From positions 2,530 to 66,529 of the forward strand of contig NZ_NIWD01000008.1 of assembly GCF_002277025.1 (NCBI RefSeq): a stretch of 64,000 nucleotides of DNA, given 5' to 3'. The translations under genes were made by a program, and so were the position numbers. Below the pieces are notes generated by a model. The model searched no databases. It saw only the letters and a list, made by a program, of their open reading frames with translations, and was not told the DNA's origin. Shown one piece after another: positions 35,645 to 45,089 of the stretch (position 1 is the stretch's first letter; the number at the start of each line of letters is the position of its first letter). Origin of the DNA: Sphingopyxis sp. GW247-27LB. GTDB lineage: Bacteria; Pseudomonadota; Alphaproteobacteria; Sphingomonadales; Sphingomonadaceae.

Positions 35645-37249
35645 ATGGCGGGCGAGGAAGCGGATTATATCGTCGTTGGCGGCGGCAGCGCGGGCTGCGT
35701 TCTGGCGGCGCGGCTGAGCGAGGATCCGAAGGTCCGCGTCGCGCTGGTCGAGGCCGGCGGCGAATCGACCGGGCTGATGGTGCAGATGCCGGTCGGCTTC
35801 GCCAAGATGCTCGTCGACGACCGTTACGACTGGAAATATTGGCAGCTTCCCGATGAATCGATAGGCGGCCGGCGCTTCATCTGGTCGGGCGGGCGGATGC
35901 TCGGCGGCGGCAGCGCGATCAACGGCCAGGTCTATATCCGCGGCACCCGCGCCGATTTCGACGCCTGGGAACGGCTGGGCGCGACCGGCTGGAATTTCGA
36001 CAGCCTCTTTCCCTATTTCCTGCGCAGCGAGACATGGGCGGGGGCGCCCAACCAGAACCACGGGCGGCAGGGTCCGCTGACGGTGTCGCCGATGCGTGAT
36101 CCGCATCCGCTGTGCGAGCTGTTCCTGCGGGCCTGCGAGCAGTTCGGCCTTTCCCGTCTCGACGATTATAACGGCGGCGAGATGGAGGGCGCCTATCTGA
36201 CCCAGGCGACCCAGCGCGACGGGTGGCGGTGCAGCACCGAAAAGGCCTATCTGCGCGATGCGCGAAAGCGCCCGAACCTGATGACGGTGACCCATGCCCA
36301 TGTCGACACCATCATCGTCGAAAATGGCGAGGCGGTCGGCATCCGCTACCGGCAGGGCGATGCGCGAAAGGAGCTGCGCGCGCGGCGCGAGGTGATCGTC
36401 TCGTCGGGATCAATGGGCTCCCCAGCCCTCCTGCTCCGCTCGGGGATCGGCGCAGGCGACTATCTGCAATCGCGGGGCATCGCGGTTCAGTGCGATCGCC
36501 GCGAAGTCGGGCACAATCTTCAGGAGCATCCCGGCATCACCCAGAACAAGTTCGTCAGCGTTCCGACGCTCAACAGCCAGGTCGGAGCGCTCGACATGGT
36601 CCGGCACCTCGCCAAATTCTTCTGGAACAAGAGCGGTCCGATGGGTGCGCCCGCGGTGCAGGCGATGGGGCTCGCCCGCACGCGCGATGGACTTGAGGAG
36701 CCCGACATCCAGCTCCATTTCATGCCGCTCGCCTATAATGTCGAGCCCGAGACGGTGTCCTCGGCCGAAGCGGTGATGCCGAAGGAACCGTGCGTCAGCA
36801 TCAACGTGTCGCTCACGCGCCCGAAATCGCGCGGGCGCGTCGAGCTTGGCGAAGCGCTGGAGCCCGTCGTCAACCACAAGCTGCTCGGCGACCGCGCCGA
36901 CGTCGACACGCTGGTCGGCGCGATGAAGCTGGTCGACCGGCTGTTTGCGATGCCCGCGCTGAACGCGATCACGCTCGGCGACCGTTCGCCCGACCCGGTT
37001 CCGACCGATGACGCGGAGTGGGAGGCCTATGTCCGCGCCAAGGCGATGATCACCTATCATCCCGTCGGCAGCTGCCGGATGGGGTCCGATCCCGATTCGG
37101 TGGTCGATCCCCAGTGCCGCGTTCGCGGGATCGGGCGGCTGCGTGTCGTCGACGCCTCGATCATGCCGCAGATCACCAGTGGCAATACCAATGCGGCGAC
37201 GATCATGATCGGCGAAAAGGCGGCCGAACTCATCCGAACGGCGGCATGA
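35645..37249 (+). CDS. GMC-family FAD alcohol dehydrogenase (choline dehydrogenase-like)
   Basis: 534 residues. FAD-binding VVGGGSAG near residues 10-17, GMC signature region GGGSAINGQVYIRG, and the active site His in ITYHPVGSCRMG (about 472) with Asn in SGNTNAATIMIG. Oxidises a primary or secondary alcohol to aldehyde or ketone. ATG 35645 (MAGEEADY) has GGAG at five bases; the frame from 35591 would start inside the promoter. First gene of a tightly coupled operon with two crotonases, an aldehyde dehydrogenase and an SDR. The alcohol may be the P450 product. Confidence 0.9.
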   Translation: MAGEEADYIVVGGGSAGCVLAARLSEDPKVRVALVEAGGESTGLMVQMPVGFAKMLVDDRYDWKYWQLPDESIGGRRFIWSGGRMLGGGSAINGQVYIRGTRADFDAWERLGATGWNFDSLFPYFLRSETWAGAPNQNHGRQGPLTVSPMRDPHPLCELFLRACEQFGLSRLDDYNGGEMEGAYLTQATQRDGWRCSTEKAYLRDARKRPNLMTVTHAHVDTIIVENGEAVGIRYRQGDARKELRARREVIVSSGSMGSPALLLRSGIGAGDYLQSRGIAVQCDRREVGHNLQEHPGITQNKFVSVPTLNSQVGALDMVRHLAKFFWNKSGPMGAPAVQAMGLARTRDGLEEPDIQLHFMPLAYNVEPETVSSAEAVMPKEPCVSINVSLTRPKSRGRVELGEALEPVVNHKLLGDRADVDTLVGAMKLVDRLFAMPALNAITLGDRSPDPVPTDDAEWEAYVRAKAMITYHPVGSCRMGSDPDSVVDPQCRVRGIGRLRVVDASIMPQITSGNTNAATIMIGEKAAELIRTAA

Positions 37250-38025
37250 CCGCGGCCGCGCCCTACGACTTCGCGCATATCGCCGTCGCGCGCGCCGCGC
37301 CGGGGGTGGTGCTGTTCACGCTTAATCGCCCCGAACGGATGAACGCGACCAACGATGCGCTGCACAGCGAACTGGCCCGGCTTCCGGCGCTGATCGACGC
37401 CGATCCCGAAGCGCGCGCCGCGGTGGTGACCGGGGCGGGGCGGGCCTTTTGCGTTGGCGGCGACTGGTCCGACATCGCGGGCGAGGGCAATGATTATGCC
37501 AACAAGGTCCGGATGATGCGGGAAACGTCGCAGATCCTGACCGGACTCATCGAGATGCGCAAGCCGCTCGTCTCCGCGATCAACGGCCCGGCGGCCGGAA
37601 TCGGGCTGGCGCTCGGGCTACTCGCCGACATTTCGGTGGCCAATGAGGAGGCCAATCTGTCGGACGGCCATCTGCGCATCGGCCTCGCGGCGGGCGATCA
37701 TGCCGCGCTCGTCTGGCCGCTGCTCTGCTCGATGGCGAAGGCCAAACGCTATCTGCTGACCGGCGACAAGCTGACCGGCCGAGAGGCGGAGCGGATCGGG
37801 CTCGTGTCCGACGCGGTGCCGCCGGCCGAGGTGCTGCCGCTCGCGCTTCGCTACGCGGCCACGCTCGCCGAGCGCGCGCCGCTGGCGGTCGAACTCAGCA
37901 AGCGCGCGCTCAACCACTGGCTGCGCGGGGCGCTTCCGATCTTCGAAGCGTCGCTGGGATATGAGATGGTGACCGCCTTCGACCCCGGCCAGGCCGCCCA
38001 TATGCCGCCGCAATCGAGAGGATGA
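37246..38025 (+). CDS. Enoyl-CoA hydratase/isomerase family, catalytic Glu missing
   Basis: 259 residues, crotonase fold. An oxyanion-hole segment (AFCVGGDWSDI) and the GPAAGIGLALGL loop are present. The two glutamates of classical hydratases are absent: the sites read Ala/Leu and Asp. It may be an isomerase, hydrolase or C-C bond-cleaving crotonase rather than a hydratase. ATG 37246 overlaps the GMC stop (ATGA). The partner crotonase follows directly. Confidence 0.82.
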   Translation: MTAAAPYDFAHIAVARAAPGVVLFTLNRPERMNATNDALHSELARLPALIDADPEARAAVVTGAGRAFCVGGDWSDIAGEGNDYANKVRMMRETSQILTGLIEMRKPLVSAINGPAAGIGLALGLLADISVANEEANLSDGHLRIGLAAGDHAALVWPLLCSMAKAKRYLLTGDKLTGREAERIGLVSDAVPPAEVLPLALRYAATLAERAPLAVELSKRALNHWLRGALPIFEASLGYEMVTAFDPGQAAHMPPQSRG

Positions 38026-38027
38026 CC

Positions 38028-38801
38028 ATGACCGCCGACCCCTCGCTGATCGTCGCCACGCCCGCGCCGGGCGTTCTGCATCTGACCTTCAACCGCCCCG
38101 ACGTGCTCAACGCCTTCGACACCGCGACCTTCGCAGCGTTCGACGCGCAGCTCGCGCGCGTCGCCGACGATCCCGACGTGCGCGCGATCGTCCTCGGCGC
38201 GCGCGGCGGCAAGGCGTTCAGCGCCGGGTTCGACATTCACGAAATGGCGGGATTCGACGCCACGGCGATGCGGCGCGCCTTCGAGACGCGCGATCCGGTG
38301 TTCGGCCGCGTCGCCGCGCATCCGCTGCCGGTGATCGCAGCGGTCGACGGCCTCTGCTACGGCGCTGGCGCGCTCCTCGCGCTCGCCTGCGACATCCGCA
38401 TCGCGACGCCCGCCTTCCGTTTCAAGGTGACCGCCGTCGGCTATGGCGGCGCCAATGCGACCTGGTCGCTGCCCCGCGCGGTCGGCCCCGCGCGCGCCAA
38501 GGCGATATTGATGACCGGCGCGGTCGTCGGCGCCGAGGAGGCAGAGTCCATCGGACTGGTGAACGAGGTCGTCGACGCCGCGGTGCTCGACGCGCGCGCG
38601 ATCGAAATCGCCGCGACCATCGCCTCGCATCCGCCGCAGGGCATCGCGGGGATCAAGACGCTGGTGAACGACAGTCTGACCCGCTCGCCACTGGAGGGGT
38701 GGCGCGCCGAATATGACTGGATGATCGCGCATATGGATGATGCGCCCGGTGGCGGCGAAACCTTCCAGACCTTCTTGTCCAAGCACGACCATAAGGGTTG
38801 A
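38028..38801 (+). CDS. Enoyl-CoA hydratase/isomerase family, second degenerate copy
   Basis: 257 residues. Oxyanion hole AFSAGFDIHEM and GLCYGAGALLALACD. Again no Glu at either classical site. ATG 38028 is preferred over ATG 38022 because GAGAGG is then six bases upstream. Overlaps or abuts the first crotonase stop, so the two are coupled and may form a mixed complex. Reaction unknown; hydrolysis of a beta-diketone or double-bond shift are options. Confidence 0.82.
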   Translation: MTADPSLIVATPAPGVLHLTFNRPDVLNAFDTATFAAFDAQLARVADDPDVRAIVLGARGGKAFSAGFDIHEMAGFDATAMRRAFETRDPVFGRVAAHPLPVIAAVDGLCYGAGALLALACDIRIATPAFRFKVTAVGYGGANATWSLPRAVGPARAKAILMTGAVVGAEEAESIGLVNEVVDAAVLDARAIEIAATIASHPPQGIAGIKTLVNDSLTRSPLEGWRAEYDWMIAHMDDAPGGGETFQTFLSKHDHKG

Positions 38802-38824
38802 GCAGCGCAATTCAGGAGATGAAC

Positions 38825-40309
38825 ATGATCGGCCAATCGAGCGCGCAAGTCGCGCACCCCGACCGGCTCTTTATCGGCGGGCGCTGGATCCCCATCGAGG
38901 GCAGTGGGCGGTTCCGCATCACCAACCCGGCGACCGAAGAGATATTCGGCGAAGTCGTGGCGGCGGGCGCGCCAGAGGTCGAGCGCGCGGTCGCGGCGGC
39001 GCGCAAGGCGCTCGACGAAGGCCCGTGGCCGCGGCTGTCGCCCGCCGAGCGCGCGGCCACTATGCGCGCCCTGTCGCAGGCGCTGCAGCGGCGCGGCGCG
39101 GCGCTCGACAGCGCCTGGATCGCGCAGGTCGGGGTCCCCGTCTCGATGGCGCAAGGCGCCGGCGCGGGCACCGCGGGTCTGCTCGACTATTATGCCGGCC
39201 TCGCCGAGACCTATCCCTTCGAGGATGTGCGGCCGTCGAACGGCATGATGTCGAAAGTCGCCGTCGTGGTGCGCGAGCCGGTCGGCGTCGTCGCGGCGAT
39301 CGCGCCCTGGAACGGGCCGCTCGCCTCGTTGCTGATCAAGCTCGCGCCGGCGCTGGCGACCGGCTGCACCGTCATCCTGAAGCCCGCGCCCGAAACCCCG
39401 CTCGAGGCGTTCATGCTCGCCGAGGCGGCCGAAGAGGCGGGATTCCCGGAAGGGGTGATCAACCTGCTGCCCGCCGATCGCGAGGCGTCGGACCTGCTCG
39501 TCCGCCATCCGGGGGTCGACAAGGTCGCCTTCACCGGCTCGACCGACGTCGGGCTGCACATTGCGCAGGTCTGCGCGTCGCGCATGGCGCGCTACACGAT
39601 GGAGCTGGGCGGCAAGTCCGCCGCGATCATCCTCGACGATTATGAGCCCGAAGCGATGGGGCCCGCGCTCGCTCCGATGATCACCTTGCTGTGCGGACAG
39701 GTCTGCATCAACTTCAGCCGCGTCCTCGTGCCGCGCGCGCGCAAGGATGCCTATGTCGACAGCCTCGCTGCGGCGATGGCGGCGACCCGCGTCGGCGACC
39801 CGCTCGATCCGGCGACGGCGATGGGGCCGCTGGCGATGGCGCGCCATCATGCCAAGGTGACCGGCTATTTCGACAAGGGCGTCGCCGAGGGCGCGCGTAT
39901 CGCGACGGGGGGACGGCGGCCATCGGAGCTCAATCGCGGCTATTATGTCGAGCCGACGGTCTTCGCCGACGCAACCAACGACATGGCGGTCGCGCAGGAG
40001 GAGATCTTCGGCCCGGTCACCGCGGTGATCCCCTACGACAGCGAGGAGGAGGCGATCGCGATCGCCAACGACAGCGCGTTCGGCCTGTCGGGGGGCGTCT
40101 ACACGCACGACACCGACCGCGCCTATGCGGTGGCGCGGCGCATCCGCACCGGTCATTTCACCCAAAACGGCCGCGACTTCGACCTGACCAATCCTTTCGG
40201 CGGCTTCAAGAAATCGGGATTGGGCCGCGAAGGCGGGCCCGAAGGCATCGATCCCTTCACCGAAATCAAGACCGTCTTCCTGCCGCAGACGCCGGGGTCG
40301 CTCGCATGA
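38825..40309 (+). CDS. Aldehyde dehydrogenase 2
   Basis: 494 residues. Glu in MELGGKSA (about 260) and catalytic Cys in GQVCINFSR (about 293); NAD loop IAPWNGPL. ATG 38825 has AGGAG six bases upstream; ATG 38819 is too close to it. Fourth gene of the GMC operon. Probably oxidises the aldehyde made by the GMC dehydrogenase. Confidence 0.9.
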   Translation: MIGQSSAQVAHPDRLFIGGRWIPIEGSGRFRITNPATEEIFGEVVAAGAPEVERAVAAARKALDEGPWPRLSPAERAATMRALSQALQRRGAALDSAWIAQVGVPVSMAQGAGAGTAGLLDYYAGLAETYPFEDVRPSNGMMSKVAVVVREPVGVVAAIAPWNGPLASLLIKLAPALATGCTVILKPAPETPLEAFMLAEAAEEAGFPEGVINLLPADREASDLLVRHPGVDKVAFTGSTDVGLHIAQVCASRMARYTMELGGKSAAIILDDYEPEAMGPALAPMITLLCGQVCINFSRVLVPRARKDAYVDSLAAAMAATRVGDPLDPATAMGPLAMARHHAKVTGYFDKGVAEGARIATGGRRPSELNRGYYVEPTVFADATNDMAVAQEEIFGPVTAVIPYDSEEEAIAIANDSAFGLSGGVYTHDTDRAYAVARRIRTGHFTQNGRDFDLTNPFGGFKKSGLGREGGPEGIDPFTEIKTVFLPQTPGSLA

Positions 40310-41091
40310 CCGCTGCCTATGCCGCCGGCCTGTTCGACGTATCGGGCAAGCGCGCGCTGGTGACGGGGGCGACCTCGGGGATCGGGCGCATGATCGCGCG
40401 CGGGCTCGCGCAGGCGGGGGTCGAGGTCTGGGCCGTCGCGCGCAAGCCCGATGATGTGGAGCGGATCGTCGCCGAACTGGGCGGATCGGCGCAGGGCGTC
40501 GCGGCGGATGTCGCGACCGACGAAGGACTTGCCGCGATCGCGGCGGCGCTGGGCGACCGGCCGCTCCATATCCTCGTCAACAATGCGGGTACCGACCGCC
40601 CGACGCCGCTCGACGGCGAAGGGCGCGAGGATTTCGAAGCGGTGCTGAGCCTCAATCTCGGCGCGCCGTTCCTGCTGACGCGCAAATTGCTGCCGCAGCT
40701 CGAGCGCGGCGCGGCGCCGGACGACCCGGCGCGCGTGATCAACATCGCCTCGATCGCCGCGCTTCACCCGGGCCCGCTCGAAAATTTCGCTTATGCGTCG
40801 GGCAAGACCGGCGTCGCGATGCTCTCGCGCCATCTCGGCCGCCATCTCGCCCAGCGGAACATCAGCTGCAACGCGATCGCGCCGGGCCTCTTCCCGTCGC
40901 GCCTGACCGAACGGTTTCTTGGCATGGGCCCCGACGACGAACCGCCCAAGGCCTTCGTCTCTCCGCTTGGCGCCCGCGCCGGCACGATGGACGACATCGC
41001 GGGGGCGGTCATCTATCTCTCGTCGCGCGCGGGCGCGTGGGTGACTGGCGTGTTGCTGCCGGTCAGCGGCGGCGTGTCGACGGTCAGCTAG
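40306..41091 (+). CDS. Short-chain dehydrogenase/reductase 1
   Basis: 261 residues. NAD(P) motif TGATSGIG at residues 20-27, NNAG, and catalytic Y163-x3-K167 (YASGK). ATG 40306 overlaps the aldehyde dehydrogenase stop (ATGA). Last gene of the GMC operon. Oxidises or reduces a hydroxyl or keto group. Convergent with acyl-CoA ligase 4, separated by 13 bases without a clear terminator. Confidence 0.88.
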   Translation: MTAAYAAGLFDVSGKRALVTGATSGIGRMIARGLAQAGVEVWAVARKPDDVERIVAELGGSAQGVAADVATDEGLAAIAAALGDRPLHILVNNAGTDRPTPLDGEGREDFEAVLSLNLGAPFLLTRKLLPQLERGAAPDDPARVINIASIAALHPGPLENFAYASGKTGVAMLSRHLGRHLAQRNISCNAIAPGLFPSRLTERFLGMGPDDEPPKAFVSPLGARAGTMDDIAGAVIYLSSRAGAWVTGVLLPVSGGVSTVS

Positions 41092-41104
41092 GGGCGGGGG
41101 CGCT

Positions 41105-42640
41105 TCAGGCCTTGACCGCGAACAGCCGTGCTGCGTCGTCCGGCACCGCCGGATAGGCAGCACGCAGCGCGGGTTTCGACACCTTGCCCGACAGGGTGCG
41201 GGGCAGCGGCTCGGCCGAAAAGACGATATGCTTGGGCCGCTTGAACTTAGCGAGCTCGCGTTCGCCCACCGCCTCGATTTCGGCCATGACGCGCTCCCGC
41301 CCATCCTGCGCGCAGGCGACGATCATCGGCACCTCGCCCCAATCGGGGTCGGGAACGCCGATCACCGCCAGCTCCGCCACGCCCTCGACGCCGGCCAGCG
41401 CGCGCTCGATCTCGGCCGGATAGACGTTGATCCCGCCAGAGATCAGCATGTCCTTCGACCGGTCCATGATCTTGACGAAGCCTTCCTCGTCCATCATGCC
41501 GAGGTCGCCGGTGCGCAGCCAGCCGTCGACGATCGTCTCGGCCGTGATGTCGGGCTTGCGCCAATATTCGCGCATCACATGCGGGCCCTTGACCAATATC
41601 TCCCCGACCTCGCCGAGCGGCAGCGTCGCGCCCGCGTCGTCGGCGATCCGCACCTCGGTTCCCGGCAGCGCGTGGCCGGCCCAGCCGATCCGCCGCAGCG
41701 CGTCCTCGCCGTGCATCGTCGCGACCAGCCCCGATGCCTCGGTCAGCCCGTAGCACTGGATCAGCGAGATGCCCTTCTCCCTGTAGGCGTTGATCAGGTC
41801 GATGCTGACCGGCGCGCCGCCCGAGGCGGCCGATTTCATCGATGAGAGGTCGGCGGCCGCGAAATCGGGGGATCGCATCAGCCGTTCCCAAATCACCGGC
41901 ACGGTGGTCGCCGCTGAAACGCCATAGCGCTCGATCGTGTCGAGGTAGCGGTCGACGTCGAAATTGGATTCGAGCACCATCGTCCCGCCGGCGGCGATGG
42001 TGAGCTGGACGAAGCAGGAGACGACCGCACCGGTGAAGACGAAGGGTACCGCGACCATGATCGCGTCGCGCCAGGTCAGCCCCTCGGCGACATTCTTGGC
42101 GATGCCCGGGTAAAGCGTGCTGCCGTGGGTGAGGAGCGCGCCCTTCTGGCGGCCTGTCGTCCCCGAGGTATAGCAGATGAAGGCGGGGTCGGAGAGCGCG
42201 ACCGCTTCGGTGGGCGGAGGACCTTCGGCGACGACGAGCGTGTCGAAATCGCCGCCGGAGCCCGCGGCGAAGACCTGGAAATCGCAGGTGGCGCGCGCGG
42301 GGTCGAGCTGACCAAGGCAGGCTGCTTCGGTCACGATGACGCGGCATTCGGCATCCTCGACCAGCGGCAGCAGCTCGGGGCCGGTCAGGCGATAGTTGAG
42401 CGGCACGAAGATGGCGCCGAGCTTCAGCGTCGCGACGGTCACCAGCGGTGCCTCGATCCGGTTGCTCATCAGCAGGCCGACGCGGTCACCCTTGCCGACC
42501 CCGGCCCGCCGCAACCCGCGCGCGATGGCGTCGGTTCGCGCGTCGAAATCGCCCCATGACAGGCGCGTCCCATCGTGGATGATCGCGGTGTGCCCGGGCC
42601 GCCATTTCGCCCAATACCGGACGAGCTCCGCGATGTTCAT
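41105..42640 (-). CDS. Acyl-CoA ligase (AMP-forming) 4, paralog of ligase 1
   Basis: 511 residues. YTSGTTGRQKG phosphate loop, YGLTEASG, catalytic lysine in TLSGKVSK. Nearly colinear with ligase 1 (both start MNIAELVRYWA and keep the same motifs throughout). ATG 42640 follows GGAGAGG. It lies 64 bases downstream of Rieske 3, the same gene order as the 6240-8949 pair, so the pair was duplicated as a block and inverted or moved. Confidence 0.9.
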   Translation of the reverse strand: MNIAELVRYWAKWRPGHTAIIHDGTRLSWGDFDARTDAIARGLRRAGVGKGDRVGLLMSNRIEAPLVTVATLKLGAIFVPLNYRLTGPELLPLVEDAECRVIVTEAACLGQLDPARATCDFQVFAAGSGGDFDTLVVAEGPPPTEAVALSDPAFICYTSGTTGRQKGALLTHGSTLYPGIAKNVAEGLTWRDAIMVAVPFVFTGAVVSCFVQLTIAAGGTMVLESNFDVDRYLDTIERYGVSAATTVPVIWERLMRSPDFAAADLSSMKSAASGGAPVSIDLINAYREKGISLIQCYGLTEASGLVATMHGEDALRRIGWAGHALPGTEVRIADDAGATLPLGEVGEILVKGPHVMREYWRKPDITAETIVDGWLRTGDLGMMDEEGFVKIMDRSKDMLISGGINVYPAEIERALAGVEGVAELAVIGVPDPDWGEVPMIVACAQDGRERVMAEIEAVGERELAKFKRPKHIVFSAEPLPRTLSGKVSKPALRAAYPAVPDDAARLFAVKA

Positions 42641-42704
42641 CGATCCTCTCCTCATGCCGCACCACCGTGCGGTCGTCTGGCTGTTTCGTTCGGGAAGGCG
42701 GCGC

Positions 42705-43853
42705 TCAGGCGCCGGCGACCTCCATCTCGCGCGCCATCTGGCGATGCAGATGCTGACACGGCCCCTCGCAAAGGCCGTAGTGGAAGTCGCCGACCGGATG
42801 CGCGTTCGCGTTGACCTGGATCGTCTCCTCCATCGGAAAATCCTCCTCGGTCGCCGCCTGTTCGAGGATCGCCCAGCTCCGCATGATCCGTTCCGCGACC
42901 GCATCGTCCAGCTTGGCGGCGTCGACCAGGAAGCGGATGTGGATGCGGCAGCGCCCGGGGTGCGCGAGGTCGGGCCAGACGTTCCAATATTCATAATGGT
43001 CGGGGGTCGGGATCAGGCTGGTGTTGGGAAAGACCATCAGATTGCCCGAGATATAGCGCCAGCCGGCATCGATCGTCTCGCCGGCCTTGAGCTTTTCGAG
43101 CAGGCGCTTGCGCGCTGAAAAGGACTGGAAATGCCGGCCGTAATCGAGGCACACGGCGGAGCTGGTGTGGATGAGCTTGCCGACGCCCGTCGGATGCAGG
43201 AACTGCGGATGGAGGACGTCGATCGCGCCGTCCATCACCAGCTTCCAGTTGACCGCGAGGTCGATCCACTTTTCCATGAAGACGACGGTCTTCTCGACGC
43301 CATAGGCCGCCAGCCGTTCGTCGGCCTCGCCAAGATAGTCCGCCACCGTCCGGTCGGCCCGGCCCGAGAAATCGACCCAGATAATGCCGTGGCGCTCTTC
43401 GCTGTGGACGCGGTGGAGGCTGTTGCACGAACGGTCGACGGGGCCGAGCTGCTCCTCATAGGGAACGCCGCGCAGCGCGCCCTGCGCATCATAGCTCCAC
43501 CCATGATAGGCGCAGACGAAAAAGGGCTTCTTGCCCTTCTCCTCCTGCTCGACCTTGCCGCCGCGATGCCGGCACATGTTGCGGAACACCGACACCTTCC
43601 CGGCCTTGTCGCGCGTCATCAGCAGGGGAACACCCAGCAGGTCGCGGGTCAGGAAACTCCCCGGGTCGGGCAGTTCGGACGCCATCGCCGCGACGAGCGG
43701 CTGGTTCCGGAACACCTCGACTTCGCGCTTCAGATGATCGGCATCGGTGAAATGCGCGATCGGGACGGACAGCGTCGCCTCTGCCATGTCGGTCGTCCCG
43801 GCGCGCAGATGCTCGACCATCCGGTCGTATACGCCCTCCATAAAAGCATCCAT
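42705..43853 (-). CDS. Rieske non-heme iron oxygenase, alpha subunit 3
   Basis: 382 residues, colinear with Rieske 1: Rieske ligands C94, H96, C114 and H117, and catalytic motif VMDGAIDVLHPQFLH with D212, H215 and H220. Sequence identity to Rieske 1 is high through the Rieske and catalytic centre. Family A site A4 lies 41 bases upstream. Probably a second specificity for a related ring or methoxy group. No reductase is adjacent. Confidence 0.88.
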   Translation of the reverse strand: MDAFMEGVYDRMVEHLRAGTTDMAEATLSVPIAHFTDADHLKREVEVFRNQPLVAAMASELPDPGSFLTRDLLGVPLLMTRDKAGKVSVFRNMCRHRGGKVEQEEKGKKPFFVCAYHGWSYDAQGALRGVPYEEQLGPVDRSCNSLHRVHSEERHGIIWVDFSGRADRTVADYLGEADERLAAYGVEKTVVFMEKWIDLAVNWKLVMDGAIDVLHPQFLHPTGVGKLIHTSSAVCLDYGRHFQSFSARKRLLEKLKAGETIDAGWRYISGNLMVFPNTSLIPTPDHYEYWNVWPDLAHPGRCRIHIRFLVDAAKLDDAVAERIMRSWAILEQAATEEDFPMEETIQVNANAHPVGDFHYGLCEGPCQHLHRQMAREMEVAGA

Positions 43854-43893
43854 TCGCCGAGTCCCCGCGCTGTCACTATGGTTGCGGCAAATG

Positions 43894-43917
43894 TTTACAT
43901 TTTCTCTTCTTTGTCAA
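43894..43917. promoter_or_regulatory. Family A operator (TTTACA-N12-TGTCAA), site A4
   Basis: One perfect arm (TTTACA) and one partial arm (TGTCAA), 41 bases upstream of Rieske 3. The sequence between is pyrimidine-rich, as in sites A2 and A5. Confidence 0.5.
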
Positions 43918-43925
43918 GTGTAAGC

Positions 43926-45089
43926 TCAATCGACGCCGAAGATCGCCGAACTGATCGTCGGCGCGCCGGGGCCGCCCGCGAGCAGGCAGGTGCGGGCGTC
44001 CGGCACCGGGTTGGGGCTTTCGCCGCGCAGGCAGCGCACCGCCTCGACCGCGGTCACGAACCCGTGCACGAAGCCGTGCGCCAGATTGCCGCCCGAAGTG
44101 TTGACGGGCAGCTTGCCGCCCGGGGCAATCAGATTCTCGAACCGTACCAACTCGGCGACATTCTCGTAGGTGCAGAAACCATGATCGATCAGCGACGCGA
44201 TCCCCTGCGCGCTGAAATTCTCGTAGAGCTGGACGACGTCGATATCGGCGGGCGTCAGCCCCGCGATCCCGAACAGGCGGTCGCGGATCGCGCGGAAGCC
44301 GGCGGTCGGATAGAGCGCCTCGGCGTCGTTTTCGAGCAGGTCGCCATAGCCAGCCTGCGTCCCCTGCGCGACCGACAGCAGCTTCACCGGCTTTTTCCGA
44401 AGGTCGCGCGCCATCTCGGCCGAGACGAGCAGGATCGCCCCCGCACCGTCATTCTCGCGGCTGCAATCGAAGAGGTGGAAGGGTTCGGCGATGATCCGCG
44501 AACGGCGATATTCGTCGAGATCGAAATCCTTGCCATAGGCGACGGCTTCGGGGTTCCGGCTGCCGTGATAATAGGAGGCGCGGACGAGTTCCGCGCAGAG
44601 TTCTTGCGGCACGCCATGGTGTTCGAACATGCGCTGCGCGCGCATCGCGCAGACCTGTGCGGGGGCGAGGATGCCGGCCGACACCATATGGTCGTTGAGG
44701 TGGTGCGCCATGACCGCCGCCGACAGCCGCCCGCTGTTCCCCTCCACGAGCGCGCGGAAGACGATCACGGCGCGCGCCTGCCCGGTGAGGATCGCCGAAG
44801 CGGCCAGTCCGAAGGCGCCCGCGATTCCGCCGCCGCCGCCGCCCCAGACCTGGGCCGACCAGTTGAGCTCTTTGGTGCCGAGGTCGGGCATCAGCCGCAC
44901 CGGCTCGTTCTTGTCGTCGCCGTAGGAGACGAAGCCGTCGACCTCGGCGGGGTCGAAGCCCGCATCCTCGCAGGCATCGACGATCGCGCGGACCAGCACG
45001 CCGCGCTCGGGGACCGGCGCGGTGCCGCGCTTGTATTGGCGGTAACCGACGCCGACGGCGGCCGTGCGGCCCGAAAGCGAGATGCTCAT
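43926..45089 (-). CDS. Thiolase-like protein (SCP2/lipid-transfer aldolase type)
   Basis: 387 residues, thiolase fold. The region around residue 90, where thiolases carry the nucleophilic Cys, is Gly-rich here (VWGGGGGGIAG) and has no Cys. A Tyr in VVQLYENFSAQG and the NTSGGNLAHGF loop are typical of lipid-transfer-type proteins. Its 5' end overlaps a DUF35 gene by four bases, the arrangement seen for Ltp2-ChsH2-type retro-aldolases in steroid side-chain breakdown. An aldolase that cleaves a beta-hydroxyacyl-CoA is therefore more likely than a thiolase, but not proven. Confidence 0.8.
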   Translation of the reverse strand: MSISLSGRTAAVGVGYRQYKRGTAPVPERGVLVRAIVDACEDAGFDPAEVDGFVSYGDDKNEPVRLMPDLGTKELNWSAQVWGGGGGGIAGAFGLAASAILTGQARAVIVFRALVEGNSGRLSAAVMAHHLNDHMVSAGILAPAQVCAMRAQRMFEHHGVPQELCAELVRASYYHGSRNPEAVAYGKDFDLDEYRRSRIIAEPFHLFDCSRENDGAGAILLVSAEMARDLRKKPVKLLSVAQGTQAGYGDLLENDAEALYPTAGFRAIRDRLFGIAGLTPADIDVVQLYENFSAQGIASLIDHGFCTYENVAELVRFENLIAPGGKLPVNTSGGNLAHGFVHGFVTAVEAVRCLRGESPNPVPDARTCLLAGGPGAPTISSAIFGVD

